Shown: positions 9,336 to 18,449, numbered from the stretch's first letter. The stretch is 64,000 nucleotides of DNA from Ruminococcus albus AD2013 (GCF_000526775.1 NZ_JAGS01000005.1:310001-374000), one strand, 5' to 3'. The notes: generated from the sequence alone by a model not told the origin. Made by a program: numbers and translations.

Positions 9336-10844
9336 TTAATTATCGGGCATATCTACTTTCGTTTCCGTTATTGGTTCAATGTCATTGTCACCCCAATAAA
9401 ACTGCCATTTTTCCTTTATGTCAAAATTATTAGCTTGAAAACTTTTTACTGTAGATAAAAAGATCTTGGCTTTAATTTTTCTTTTAGCAGCTTCTTTTTT
9501 CCATTTTGTAAGCTGTTTAGCTAAATTATTAGCGTGGTTACTATTGTTGGTCAGAAAATACATGTTTCGTGTAAAATGACACATTTTATTGCATTTTTCA
9601 GCAATTACATCATCGGGACGACTACATCTTTCATACTCAAAGTAGCATTTTTCGTCACCATTTTTGTAAACAGCAATTATATCAGGAATGTATGTTACGT
9701 TTCTATTTTTGTTTTTATCAACTATAAACGGATCTCTTCGGCAATCCATGCTTACATGCGAGTAAAGATCACAGCTTTGCATACTTTGCGAGATAGCTTT
9801 AATACCATACCCATGATGGATATTATCATGTTCTGCCTGAAGTCTGTTTGCTTCGGAAATAACAGGCTTTTTGTTATGCATCATAGAATACAGTCGGTTT
9901 CCAAGTTCTGTCATTCTTATTATCTTGACATTTGCTTTTCCTACAAGAGGAATAGCTGTATTTTCCGAAATTATAACACCGGTTGCCTGTAATTCCCTTT
10001 CTGCTGTGTATATCATAGAACTTAAGCTATCTTTTGTTTTTGTCTTGTTTTTTTCATCCTTGTACAACTCCTGGATTATTTCCATATTTTCGGATAAACC
10101 CTTTTCGCCTATTATAGTGATGATGTCTTTTTGAACAGGAGACAGATCATTCAGAACTCTCCCGACATCCATTTCGGATGCAAATTTTTTTACAACGTTA
10201 TTTTGACGCTTTTTTTCTCTTGCCAAAGCGATCTTTCCGTTGGAATCTTTGATCGGAACAGATTTTTCGGTTGGCATAAATGTATCCAGTTCTTCCATCG
10301 CATCAAGAATAAGGTCACTCACTCCGGATTCATTGTCGATGAGCTGAATATTAGCGTTATTGTTTTTTATCTTCTGCTTCTCCTCAAAATCAAGCCCTTC
10401 AATCGCCTCTTCGAGAGCTTTTTCCTTTGCCTTCGATTCCTTTTCTTCTGCGTAGTCAACGTTTTTCCCGCTGTTGTTTTTATAGAATTCCAGTTCGTCT
10501 ATTAATCCATCGATAGTATGTTGTTTTTCTTCCGCAAGATCCAGCAACTGTTGTAGAGTTAATGATCTTTCCCGGTTGTATTTTTTATAGCTGTCGATTG
10601 ATTGGATGATCAGATCTCTTATCTGACAAGCGTTCCATGAGCCACTGTTTGAACCGAGATTTATCTGTGATTTATCTTTTGCCAGAATTAGTATGCATAA
10701 TTTTTTTATATTATCTTCTACGATTTTATGTTCTTCTGCTTCTATATTCCACTGCTGTTCCTTACTTATCAGTGTTTCCTGCAGGGACTGGCATCTAGCT
10801 ACCAGAGTATTGTACTTATTAAGCAGATCATTATATGCCGACAC
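9336..10844 (-). CDS. Replic_Relax-like protein with coiled coil and PD-(D/E)XK-like core
   Basis: 502 residues. GTG start directly abutting the previous stop (TAA GTG), with GGGTGA upstream. The N-terminal ~150 residues are charged and coiled-coil-like; a middle part (about 215-345) looks like winged-helix DNA-binding sequence (LSPVQKDIITIIGEKGLSENMEII...). Near 385-405, YIPDIIAVYKNGDEKCYFEYER has the PD-x(n)-ExE spacing seen in replication-relaxation (Replic_Relax) proteins and PD-(D/E)XK folds. Such proteins process plasmid or ICE DNA for replication or transfer. The operon position supports a DNA-processing role. The family call is by motif only. Confidence 0.55.
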   Translation of the reverse strand: MSAYNDLLNKYNTLVARCQSLQETLISKEQQWNIEAEEHKIVEDNIKKLCILILAKDKSQINLGSNSGSWNACQIRDLIIQSIDSYKKYNRERSLTLQQLLDLAEEKQHTIDGLIDELEFYKNNSGKNVDYAEEKESKAKEKALEEAIEGLDFEEKQKIKNNNANIQLIDNESGVSDLILDAMEELDTFMPTEKSVPIKDSNGKIALAREKKRQNNVVKKFASEMDVGRVLNDLSPVQKDIITIIGEKGLSENMEIIQELYKDEKNKTKTKDSLSSMIYTAERELQATGVIISENTAIPLVGKANVKIIRMTELGNRLYSMMHNKKPVISEANRLQAEHDNIHHGYGIKAISQSMQSCDLYSHVSMDCRRDPFIVDKNKNRNVTYIPDIIAVYKNGDEKCYFEYERCSRPDDVIAEKCNKMCHFTRNMYFLTNNSNHANNLAKQLTKWKKEAAKRKIKAKIFLSTVKSFQANNFDIKEKWQFYWGDNDIEPITETKVDMPDN

Positions 10845-11678
10845 TTAGACATCACCCATTTCTTTCTTCAAAAATTCTTCAGGAGACCACTCCTTCAGTT
10901 CAGAAATACTTACGCCCTTTACATGTTCACCAAGGCTTATCATATTAGCTGTAAGCTGATGGCAGTCATTATATGTTCTTGTTTTATCATTTATTGCATT
11001 CTGCATATGTTCCGCATTATTTTGCGAGATAGCTGCAGAAATTTCCTGTAAAAAAGATGCAATGTCCGTATCTACCCAACTGATCAAAAGTGAGTAAGCC
11101 TGAGAATACTGCTTTGAGGGAGTAACTGCTTTTAGCTGAACTATAAGCTTATTTACATCTTCAAGCACCGTTTCATACTCAGGCACAAGATCAAGTGCAT
11201 CTTCTTCGCTTTGATCATAACGATAATTCAAAATAAGTATTTTTTCATAAATGTTTCGTGCTTCTATATAATAGCCCATAAGAGCTGAATATTCATTCTG
11301 ATTTTGTATATCCTCTATGCTTAATATCTGCGCAGTAACATTTCCCTTTTCGTCGTAATCGTAGTTTGTTACCATTACGCCGTATATCAAGAAAAGCAGA
11401 TACGCGCACATAAAACACATAAAGATTTTCGTAAAGTAAATTTTTCTGTTGCTTTTTTTGATCGCTTTTTGCTCACGAATGTATTCATCCGCGGTCAACG
11501 CTTCCAGTTCTTCGTCATAAATAGAGTTATTATTTTTTTCTAATACTTCATTTTTATTTATAGGTTTTATTATTTGGCTTTGTGGTTCAGTTTTTTTTCT
11601 TTTTATTTTTTTTGTTTTTTTCTTCTTTGGTGTATCATCATTATCCAAATTAAGTCTTTCGTTAAGAAGATTAGCCAT
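10845..11678 (-). CDS. Membrane-anchored protein of the transfer operon, lysine-rich cytoplasmic head
   Basis: 277 residues, not recognised as a named family. The N-terminus is very lysine-rich (PKKKKTKKIKRKKTE near 17-31) and cytoplasmic. One transmembrane helix lies near 84-104 (IFMCFMCAYLLFLIYGVMV). The outside part (about 110-277) is predicted helical and resembles the small lipoprotein encoded at the start of the operon, in length of helices and acidic character. The bitopic layout (short inside, long outside) recalls VirB8/TcpC-type scaffold proteins, but no motif supports that. It abuts the next gene (TAA GTG). Confidence 0.6.
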   Translation of the reverse strand: MANLLNERLNLDNDDTPKKKKTKKIKRKKTEPQSQIIKPINKNEVLEKNNNSIYDEELEALTADEYIREQKAIKKSNRKIYFTKIFMCFMCAYLLFLIYGVMVTNYDYDEKGNVTAQILSIEDIQNQNEYSALMGYYIEARNIYEKILILNYRYDQSEEDALDLVPEYETVLEDVNKLIVQLKAVTPSKQYSQAYSLLISWVDTDIASFLQEISAAISQNNAEHMQNAINDKTRTYNDCHQLTANMISLGEHVKGVSISELKEWSPEEFLKKEMGDV

Positions 11679-11695
11679 TTCAGCACATCCTTTCG

Positions 11696-12529
11696 TTATC
11701 CGGGGAAATCAGTATAGTCTTCGGTATATTCATCAGCAGGAAGATTACAGTTATGCAGATATTCCACGGAGTACGGATGTATTTCGGTAACAAGCTCATT
11801 TATAACGTGTTCGTTGCCGCATTTTTCACAGTATGTTTTCTTCTGGACCATCTTTGTAAAAATAGATCCGTCAATAAATACGGTTGAATTTACACTAAGA
11901 ACTCTTGCTGCTTCTCTTGCTTTATCTCCATGAAGCTTTACCCAAGGATAATCCGTTCTGATATCCGGATCGCCTTCTATCAGTCGGAAACTACGATTAA
12001 CAGCGATCTGAAAGTTAAGTGTAGCCAAAGTTCCGTTATCGTAAAGTTCGGTCATTTTACAAACAGTACCGATAACATGTATTATATTGGAGACTTCGTT
12101 GTGAGATTTAAGTATCTTAATGCCTTCCGCTTCGCAAAGCTGATCTCTCTCATCAGAAGACGAAAACGCCTGTGACATATCCATGGTTTTTTCCATAAAG
12201 ATAGGAGTGATTAAAGTATACATACCAACAGGCTGATTTGTATAATCGCACTCAGGACAGATCCATGAACGGGTAACATTCATTGTTGTGAGCACCCCTT
12301 TTAAGGAGCAAATATCCCACTTTTTAAGATTTGTCATCATTTTAGCCACTTTTGGGTTTCCGGTAACGATTATAGGGTCAGAAAACTCGATCCTTCTGTT
12401 TTCATCAACAAAACGCCTTACGACTTTCATGACCAATCGGCCCTGAAAGATTTCCGAATTCGAATTCATCTTAAGCTGCGGATCATTCAAGATCTGACCT
12501 AAAAAAGAAATATAATTGGCCTTTGCCAT
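11696..12529 (-). CDS. Tandem OB-fold single-strand-binding-like protein with CxxC knuckles
   Basis: 277 residues. Two halves each read like an SSB OB fold: residues 1-125 (ISFLGQILNDPQLK...FQGRLVMKVVRRF...IVTGNPKVAKMM) and 140-270 (NIIHVIGTVCKMTELYDNGTLATLNFQIAVNRSF...VKLHGDKAREAARVL). Each half carries a CxxC pair (CPEC at 91-94 and CEKC at 234-237), which together could bind one zinc ion. It sits second in the transfer operon, so binding the transferred single strand is a sensible inference. It is distinct from the compact SSB at 48954-49394. Confidence 0.65.
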   Translation of the reverse strand: MAKANYISFLGQILNDPQLKMNSNSEIFQGRLVMKVVRRFVDENRRIEFSDPIIVTGNPKVAKMMTNLKKWDICSLKGVLTTMNVTRSWICPECDYTNQPVGMYTLITPIFMEKTMDMSQAFSSSDERDQLCEAEGIKILKSHNEVSNIIHVIGTVCKMTELYDNGTLATLNFQIAVNRSFRLIEGDPDIRTDYPWVKLHGDKAREAARVLSVNSTVFIDGSIFTKMVQKKTYCEKCGNEHVINELVTEIHPYSVEYLHNCNLPADEYTEDYTDFPG

Positions 12530-12599
12530 GTTTCCACCTCATTTAAATACTGTCTATATCCGAGAGACAGCAGATTGTTATTACATCCTCGGTAATGTA

Positions 12600-13091
12600 T
12601 CAAACTACGAAATTAAGCGATTGTATGGATGTGTAGATGTCTGAAAGTCCGGATGATAATTCGATCGCTCTATCACTTGTGATATCGTTATCGGATAACT
12701 CATCGGATACTTCCTGCAGTTTATCTATAGCATCCTGCCAGTATGTAAGAGCATCTTCTCTGGTTCTTGAGTAGCTGTCAGGGGGATAAACATAAGAGAG
12801 ATCCACTTTGTCTTCTTTTAAAGTCTCGATTGAAGAATCAATGGCGCTTATTTCATCTTCATACGAGCAAGAACCATCAGCTACATTTTTTATCTTTGCC
12901 ATATGGGTATTGAGCTGTCCTGTTGCTACGGAAATTTTGTTTGCTATGTACATTGAGTATTCAAGCGCCGACAAATTTGTTTGTGTATAATAACTCGAAG
13001 GCTCTTTTTGTATTGCTTCTTTGCCGGAACTCCCGCATGCACTCAGGCAAGCAGCTAAAGCCACAAGACTCATGATAAGTTTTTTCTTCAT
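12600..13091 (-). CDS. Small lipoprotein, first gene of the transfer operon
   Basis: 163 residues. Start at MKKKLIMSLVALAACLSACGSS, fixed by AGGAGGTGAT upstream and by the promoter at 13132-13145. It has a lipoprotein signal with lipobox LSAC and then an acidic, helical extracellular part. The helical part (AINDLQEVSDEL-like) resembles the outside part of the membrane protein encoded at 10845-11678. Its likely site is the outer face of the cell membrane. Function unknown; in conjugative operons such lipoproteins can act in mating contact or entry exclusion, which is unproven here. Confidence 0.75.
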   Translation of the reverse strand: MKKKLIMSLVALAACLSACGSSGKEAIQKEPSSYYTQTNLSALEYSMYIANKISVATGQLNTHMAKIKNVADGSCSYEDEISAIDSSIETLKEDKVDLSYVYPPDSYSRTREDALTYWQDAIDKLQEVSDELSDNDITSDRAIELSSGLSDIYTSIQSLNFVV

Positions 13092-13131
13092 TAGTATCAC
13101 CTCCTCAGTGTGTTATTTTTTCTACAAATAT

Positions 13132-13145
13132 ATTATAGCAGAAAA
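13132..13145 (-). promoter_or_regulatory. Element-type promoter, site B
   Basis: Minus strand TTTTC, TGC, TATAAT upstream of the lipoprotein that heads the transfer operon. The position fixes that gene's start. No -35 box is seen; the upstream sequence is the U-tract of the dnaE terminator. Confidence 0.75.
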
Positions 13146-13152
13146 TTGTCTA

Positions 13153-13191
13153 AATAAAAAAAATAGCGAAGCTAATTTTTTTAGCCTCGCT
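13153..13191 (-). terminator. Intrinsic terminator of dnaE
   Basis: Minus-strand stem AGCGAGGCTAA/TTAGCTTCGCT (one mismatch) followed by eight U. It ends the polymerase transcript and leads directly into promoter site B. Confidence 0.85.
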
Positions 13192-13206
13192 TTTTTTGGG
13201 AAATAA

Positions 13207-16200
13207 TTATTCCATTATCTGAACTTTTTGGGTTTTTAGATTTTTATCCATCAGTATAGAGGACTTAACTATCAACCCTTTATCTGTTCTTCGTATCTGT
13301 GAGAAGGTCTCATCGTATACAAGAAGATTGTAGCCTATCCCGTTCGGTGACTCATAATTTTCTGTTATATAATCGATAAGTTTCTTCTCACCTATCGTAT
13401 TTGCCAGCAACATAGCAGAAGTTTTAAGAACGAGAAGTATTGAATACTGTTTTTTTATCGGCTTTTTGCCAATGTTGTTCGCGTAGAATTTTAAGATCTT
13501 TTCTTCGTCTGAATCATCCTCCTCGCTGTTTGAGAAAGACTGTACAGTTTCCTCTTTTATGAATCCTGTAAGACATACGACCTCATTTTCTACAAGCTTT
13601 TCTCCAAAATTTTCATAAGCCTTTGTGAAAACCATCGCTTGGATCACTCCGGTACCGTCATCAAGATTAAAGCTGCAGAAATTTTCTCCTGTTGATTTTT
13701 TGGTCAGTAAACGAAAATCTGTTATTAATCCGTATACTGTAATATCATTTCCGGGCTGAAGATCTTTGATCTTGACACTATTTTCCAGTTTATAACTGTT
13801 GATCGGATGGTCACTGATAAAAGTTCCCAATATATTCCTCTCTGCGGTCAATCTTCCGATCTTATCTTCGTAGCCCTGTTCGCAAATAAGGTCTTGATAC
13901 TTTGTTTTATATTCATCACAGTTCTTTTCAAGCTCTCTTAGCTTTTTCTTGTCCTTTTCAGAAGCATCTTCGTTCATCTTTTCTGTCAAAACATCAATTT
14001 TTGACTGAATACTTTCTATTTCGCTTTTTATATCTTTTAAGCTTTCAACATAACTGAACATTGATTTCCTTGTCTGTCCAAAACAATCAAAAGCTCCACC
14101 GAAAACGAGATTTTTCAAGGTATCGATAGATAAATTAGTTCTTGAAATAAAATTTTTAAGTGACTTAAATTCTCCTTTCTTGCGTTCTTCGATTATTTTT
14201 TCGATATCTACGTCTCCGACACCTTTCATTCCGCTAAAGCCAAAAATGATAGAATCTTTTTCAGCTATGAACCCTACGTCTGATTTATTGATGTCCGGGA
14301 TCTTAACAGTAAGTCCCATATCTCTGCTATTATAAATGTACATAGGCAGTTTGTCATATTTGGAATGTTCCATGACCGCAGCCATGTATTCGGTCGGATA
14401 GTGATATTTCAACCATGCTGTCTGATAAGCCACATAAGCATAAGCCGCTGCATGACTCTTATTGAATGCATAAGATGCAAAATCCATCATTTCGTCAAAG
14501 AGTATATTGGCATCAGCTTCATTTATTCCGTTAGCAATACAACCTTTTATTCCTCTTTCGGGATCTCCGTGCAGAAAAGATTCTTTTTCTTTTGCAAGCT
14601 CTTTCAGTTTTTTCTTAGACATCGCCCTTCTAACAAGGTCAGCCTGTCCAAGAGAATAGCCTGCAAGTTTTTTGAAGATTTCCTGCACTTGCTCCTGATA
14701 TACAGTTTTGCCGTATGTGCCGTTAAGAATAGGTTTAAGTTCCGGTATTGTGTATGATTCCGGTTTTCTGCCGTGTTTTACAGCAATGATATCTGAAAGA
14801 TACTGCATCGGGCCGGGTCTGTAAGCAGCAACAAGCAATATGATGTCTTCAAAAGATGATGGTCTGAATTCCTTAAGCATCTGTTTCATTCCATCAGATG
14901 AAAACTGGAATACAGCATCAGTATTTCCTGTAGAGAATATTCCCTCAAAGACTTCATCTTCAAAATGAACATCCGTATTCATATTGATCTTGCGTCTTGT
15001 GTTACGATAAATTTTTCGTAAAGTCGCTGTTATAATATCTAAGTTTATGAGCCCGAGAAAGTCCATCTTCAATAATCCGACTTCTGCTTCTGCCTCTTCT
15101 TTAGTACACTGTACTGCCCAGGCACCGCCGGTACTCATCAGCGCTACCTGATCGGACACGTTACCCGTATCCGATATGATGACTGCCGCAGCATGTCTTC
15201 CATAGTTGACGGTTAATCCTTCGACACTTGATGCATCTTCGATTATTTGTCTTTCTATGCTTCCTGCAGAGTATTTGCTGAGCATAAAGCTTTTTATGTC
15301 GCCTTTGCTTTTATCTGCCACATCGATTAGATCTGTAAAATGTTTTGCTCCTTTGGGGACTAATTTAGAGATTGCACGAACTCTCTGAACGTCATCGTGA
15401 GTTTTAGGGTTTACTCGTCCTGCAAGCAGGATAGCTGCTTTAATTCCGAGTGTTCCCTTTGTGGTAACTCCGCAAACGCCTTCAACTCCGTATTTTTCTC
15501 TCATATAATCAATACAGTCTTCTCTTACAAAATTAGCAAAGTCCGCATCGATATCCGGCATAGATACTCGTTCGGGGTTCAAATATCTTTCAAAGAAAAG
15601 ATTGTACTTTAATGGATCAAGGTCGGTTATGCCGAGCAGATAACATACCAATGAACCTACAGCTGAGCCTCTGCCGGGTCCTATCGTATATCCTACACCT
15701 TCAGGGCAGTTGAATCCGAGTTTTCTTCCGAAATTGAGATAATCCTGAACTACCAGATGATAATGGTTATATCCCATTTTTCCGATTATTTCCAGCTCTG
15801 ATTCCATTCTGTTGATATGTTCCTGATCCCATACTGTTCCGTCAGATGCTTTACCGCCTGGGTATCTTTTTTCTACACCTTCAAGAACAAGCTTTCTAAT
15901 ATAGGACGAGTCTGTTTCACCTTCGGGAAGATGATAAACAGGATAATGATGTTCTTTGGGAAGAACAACATTGCAATTGTCAGCTATAAGTCTGAGATTT
16001 TCAAAAGCCTGTTCAACGTCCTTTTTAGTGAGTATCTGAGTCAACGCTTCAGTTAGTTCTTCATCAGATTTGATGAAAAGCTGACAAGATCTTTCATCCA
16101 ATGTTTCTATGGTTTTCTTGAAGGAGTCAGCTACAAGCATTTCTCTTCTTTTTGCGTCTGTTTTATAGGTATAGTGTGCATCGTTGGCAGGAACACATGG

Positions 16201-17250
16201 TATGTTCAATCCTTTAGCAATATTACATAGTCTTGGAAATACATACTGTTCATCTTCAAATCCATGAAATTGAAGTTCTATAAAAAAGTTTTCTTTTCCG
16301 AATAATTCAGAATAGTACAACGCTTCTTTTCTTGCATTTTCCAGTAAGGTTTTTTCATCAAGAAGCTTTGCTTCGTATTCCTTTACGATCGAGTCGTATT
16401 TTGTATAATTTGCAAAGCTGTCCTTTAACGGCTTTATTTTCGCTTTTATTTCATTTATGTGTTTTTTACATACTGCAAGTTCAGACTGAACAGTGATAAG
16501 TTCCTTAGCTGCAAGCTCTTTTCTTTCTATAAGATTGTCATAAGCTGCTTTTGCCTCGTCGTAGTCAGGTGTACCTTCCTTCTTTTTCATGTAATTTTCA
16601 GCTTTTTTAGTTGCCAGATTAGCTTCTTTCTTCAGTTCTTTTTGTTTTTCTTTCATTTCCTTATCTTTTTCGGAAGCATCCTCAAGCTTTTTTGAAAGTT
16701 CTATAAATATAGTAGAAGAAGGATTGTGATAATTCTTTCTTTTTTCTAATGCTTTATCTATGTTCTTCTGATACTTGTTGTTCTGTGTAAGCTCCGTCGC
16801 AATAACGCCCTGCACGCATGCTGATGTAGCTATTGTATGGTCATGCCCCATAGCGCCTTCTCCAAACCATTTTGTCAGGATAGCCTTATTCATAGTAGGT
16901 ATGTCCTTTTTCATGGAAGGGATCGTCACCAGGCGCTGATTGCTTTCCGTAACTGCTTTTTCAATCGCTTTGTAGCCCTGCGCATCTTTAGCAAGAATAA
17001 CAAGATGTCTTCTCGTTTCATCTTCATCTTCTTTTATATATGCTTCCACACCGGGGATACCCTTTATGTTTTCTTCTTCGCATGCCTTCATAAACTCGAA
17101 TATTCCTGTAAGTACACCATGATCCGTTAATGTTACAGCAGGTGCATCAAGCTCTTTAGCTCTCTGTACAAGTTCTTTCGGAGTCTGTGCTCCATCTTTA
17201 ATTGAGTTGTCCGTATGGTTATGCAATAATAATGTTTTTATTTTTCCCAT
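13207..17250 (-). CDS. dnaE: DNA polymerase III alpha subunit (DnaE type) with two coiled-coil inserts
   Basis: 1347 residues, the replicative polymerase of the replicon. The start MGKIKTLLLHNHTDNS is set by GGAGG seven bases upstream. The PHP domain begins at HNHTDNSIKDG; the palm carries GPGRGSAVGSL and the catalytic PDIDADF near 564-570; FQFSSDGMKQML and AAYRPGPM follow. An OB domain (VYGLITDFRLLTKK) lies near 1165-1215. Two highly charged coiled-coil stretches, about 170-290 (inside the PHP region) and 1067-1127, are not in ordinary DnaE1. No separate exonuclease domain is seen. It is transcribed alone from promoter site C. Confidence 0.93.
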   Translation of the reverse strand: MGKIKTLLLHNHTDNSIKDGAQTPKELVQRAKELDAPAVTLTDHGVLTGIFEFMKACEEENIKGIPGVEAYIKEDEDETRRHLVILAKDAQGYKAIEKAVTESNQRLVTIPSMKKDIPTMNKAILTKWFGEGAMGHDHTIATSACVQGVIATELTQNNKYQKNIDKALEKRKNYHNPSSTIFIELSKKLEDASEKDKEMKEKQKELKKEANLATKKAENYMKKKEGTPDYDEAKAAYDNLIERKELAAKELITVQSELAVCKKHINEIKAKIKPLKDSFANYTKYDSIVKEYEAKLLDEKTLLENARKEALYYSELFGKENFFIELQFHGFEDEQYVFPRLCNIAKGLNIPCVPANDAHYTYKTDAKRREMLVADSFKKTIETLDERSCQLFIKSDEELTEALTQILTKKDVEQAFENLRLIADNCNVVLPKEHHYPVYHLPEGETDSSYIRKLVLEGVEKRYPGGKASDGTVWDQEHINRMESELEIIGKMGYNHYHLVVQDYLNFGRKLGFNCPEGVGYTIGPGRGSAVGSLVCYLLGITDLDPLKYNLFFERYLNPERVSMPDIDADFANFVREDCIDYMREKYGVEGVCGVTTKGTLGIKAAILLAGRVNPKTHDDVQRVRAISKLVPKGAKHFTDLIDVADKSKGDIKSFMLSKYSAGSIERQIIEDASSVEGLTVNYGRHAAAVIISDTGNVSDQVALMSTGGAWAVQCTKEEAEAEVGLLKMDFLGLINLDIITATLRKIYRNTRRKINMNTDVHFEDEVFEGIFSTGNTDAVFQFSSDGMKQMLKEFRPSSFEDIILLVAAYRPGPMQYLSDIIAVKHGRKPESYTIPELKPILNGTYGKTVYQEQVQEIFKKLAGYSLGQADLVRRAMSKKKLKELAKEKESFLHGDPERGIKGCIANGINEADANILFDEMMDFASYAFNKSHAAAYAYVAYQTAWLKYHYPTEYMAAVMEHSKYDKLPMYIYNSRDMGLTVKIPDINKSDVGFIAEKDSIIFGFSGMKGVGDVDIEKIIEERKKGEFKSLKNFISRTNLSIDTLKNLVFGGAFDCFGQTRKSMFSYVESLKDIKSEIESIQSKIDVLTEKMNEDASEKDKKKLRELEKNCDEYKTKYQDLICEQGYEDKIGRLTAERNILGTFISDHPINSYKLENSVKIKDLQPGNDITVYGLITDFRLLTKKSTGENFCSFNLDDGTGVIQAMVFTKAYENFGEKLVENEVVCLTGFIKEETVQSFSNSEEDDSDEEKILKFYANNIGKKPIKKQYSILLVLKTSAMLLANTIGEKKLIDYITENYESPNGIGYNLLVYDETFSQIRRTDKGLIVKSSILMDKNLKTQKVQIME

Positions 17251-17289
17251 TTTAATACCTCCATTCATCAATACGGGATTCTATATATA

Positions 17290-17303
17290 ATTATAGGTGA
17301 AAA
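17290..17303 (-). promoter_or_regulatory. Element-type promoter, site C (dnaE)
   Basis: Minus strand TTTTC, ACC, TATAAT, about 40 bases before the dnaE start codon. The N3 here lacks the TG of an extended -10, so the shared signal is the TTTTC block itself. Confidence 0.75.
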
Positions 17304-17313
17304 CTGACTACAA

Positions 17314-17347
17314 CAAAAAAGACATTTTCAAATGAAGAAAATGTCTT
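17314..17347 (-). terminator. Terminator of the zinc-finger primase-like gene
   Basis: Minus-strand stem AAGACATTTTC/GAAAATGTCTT with an eight-base loop and a U-tract, placed just after the 17354 stop and just before promoter site C. Confidence 0.85.
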
Positions 17348-17353
17348 TACTGA

Positions 17354-18148
17354 TCATAATGAAGACAAGTCTATTAAACTTTGATTTTTGAGCACCGGGA
17401 TCTTTATTCTCGACTCTTCTCCGCCTATATTTTTATATATAGTACGAAGTGTTTCAAACTCAATTTTTATAACATCATAAGAATCAGCTGCATAGGGCGA
17501 ATTTTCCCAGATATCGAAAATTTTCTTCAATTTTTCATACTTCCTGAAAATTGCATTTTCTATTATTTTCAGGTATAGTTCATAATTTTGGGATGCTATC
17601 TTTTTTAATGGGTTTGTGAGGTATGTTTTTTCAGTGAAATAAAATAATACTTCATTTTCATACGTTACCGGGGTCGCATTAAGTTCTGATGCTAAATCAA
17701 ATTCGTCAGGTTCGATCAATTCAGAGACTCCGTAAACAGCAAAATTCTTGATCCCTAAAAAATCTTGCTCTTTTTGAGAAATTATTCTTCTTAATACATC
17801 TTTTTCTCCGTTATTTGAAGTGTATTCCTTTCCTTCTTCTATGTAAGACGGTTCTATTTCTACGAAGTTGGATAAAAACTTTACCGCTTCCAGGAAGGAG
17901 CACCCTGTTGCTTGCTGCACGAGTGTAAGCGCATCACCTTTATTGCCGCAGCTTTTACATATAAAGTTTTTGTGATTTTTGGTTATGTAGCAATTTCCGA
18001 TATGTTTGTCGTACTGGCCGCCTCGGTGATTTGGACATCTTATTGCCCAGTGACTTCCCGATCTCTGCATATCTATATCCAGTTCTCTTGCGAGATCCAC
18101 AAGATCGCAGGCATCTTTGATGTCTTCAAGATTTGTGATCAGTTTCAT
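17354..18148 (-). CDS. DnaG-type CHC2 zinc-finger protein without TOPRIM domain
   Basis: 264 residues. Start at MKLITNLEDIKDACDLV, because GGAGGG lies seven bases upstream. The N-terminal ~95 residues match the DnaG zinc-binding domain: helix, then CPNH near 37-40 and CKSCGNKGDALTLVQ near 63-77, followed by the family's GCSFLEAVKFLS. The remaining 165 residues are helical and not recognised; no TOPRIM catalytic motif (EGxxD, DxD) is visible. It may be a primer-site recognition subunit acting with another primase, or an element-specific primase of different catalytic fold. It lies just upstream of dnaE. Confidence 0.75.
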   Translation of the reverse strand: MKLITNLEDIKDACDLVDLARELDIDMQRSGSHWAIRCPNHRGGQYDKHIGNCYITKNHKNFICKSCGNKGDALTLVQQATGCSFLEAVKFLSNFVEIEPSYIEEGKEYTSNNGEKDVLRRIISQKEQDFLGIKNFAVYGVSELIEPDEFDLASELNATPVTYENEVLFYFTEKTYLTNPLKKIASQNYELYLKIIENAIFRKYEKLKKIFDIWENSPYAADSYDVIKIEFETLRTIYKNIGGEESRIKIPVLKNQSLIDLSSL

Positions 18149-18187
18149 TTGCATTCCCTCCACTTCTCATAATAATCACTTACAATT

Positions 18188-18201
18188 ATTATACGAGGAA
18201 A
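18188..18201 (-). promoter_or_regulatory. Element-type promoter, site J
   Basis: Minus strand TTTCC, TCG, TATAAT (one mismatch to TTTTC), about 40 bases before the zinc-finger gene. Its upstream side is the U-tract of a terminator that the neighbouring transposon has split. Confidence 0.65.
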
Positions 18202-18217
18202 TTTAATGAAATAAAAA

Positions 18218-18225
18218 GAAGGATC
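18218..18225 (-). terminator. Distal half of a terminator split by a transposon
   Basis: GAAGGATC here pairs with GATCCTTC at 23798-23805. If the transposon and one target copy are removed, the minus strand has an 8-bp perfect stem with a 13-base loop followed by TTTTTATTTC. That would be the terminator of the 23813-25141 gene, placed directly before promoter site J, as at the other core operons. Confidence 0.75.
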
Positions 18226-18227
18226 AT
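18223..18227. repeat. Target-site duplication, left copy (ATCAT)
   Basis: Five bases directly before the TGT end of the transposon, identical to 23782-23786 directly after the ACA end. Five-base duplications are usual for Tn7/Tn5053/Tn552-type and Mu-like DDE transposons. Confidence 0.8.
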
Positions 18228-18449
18228 TGTCACCGCTCCTCCAAAATGTCATCCAAAAGTGAACGTATCCTGTCAAAGAAAGATACTTTATTTTGTCAAT
18301 GAAAAAACATCGTAAAATAAACTGACTGATCAGGTATCTGCAAAGCGCGGATGCCTGATTTTTCCTTTCATTCTGCACAACTCCACACCTGAACTTTTGT
18401 CACCATCCCCAAGGTTTATGTTATAAGTTCAAATTTATTTCACATTTGC

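Noticed and set aside
18145..18378. 77-residue frame across the left transposon end
   Set aside because: It spans the transposon junction and promoter J, and has no ribosome site.
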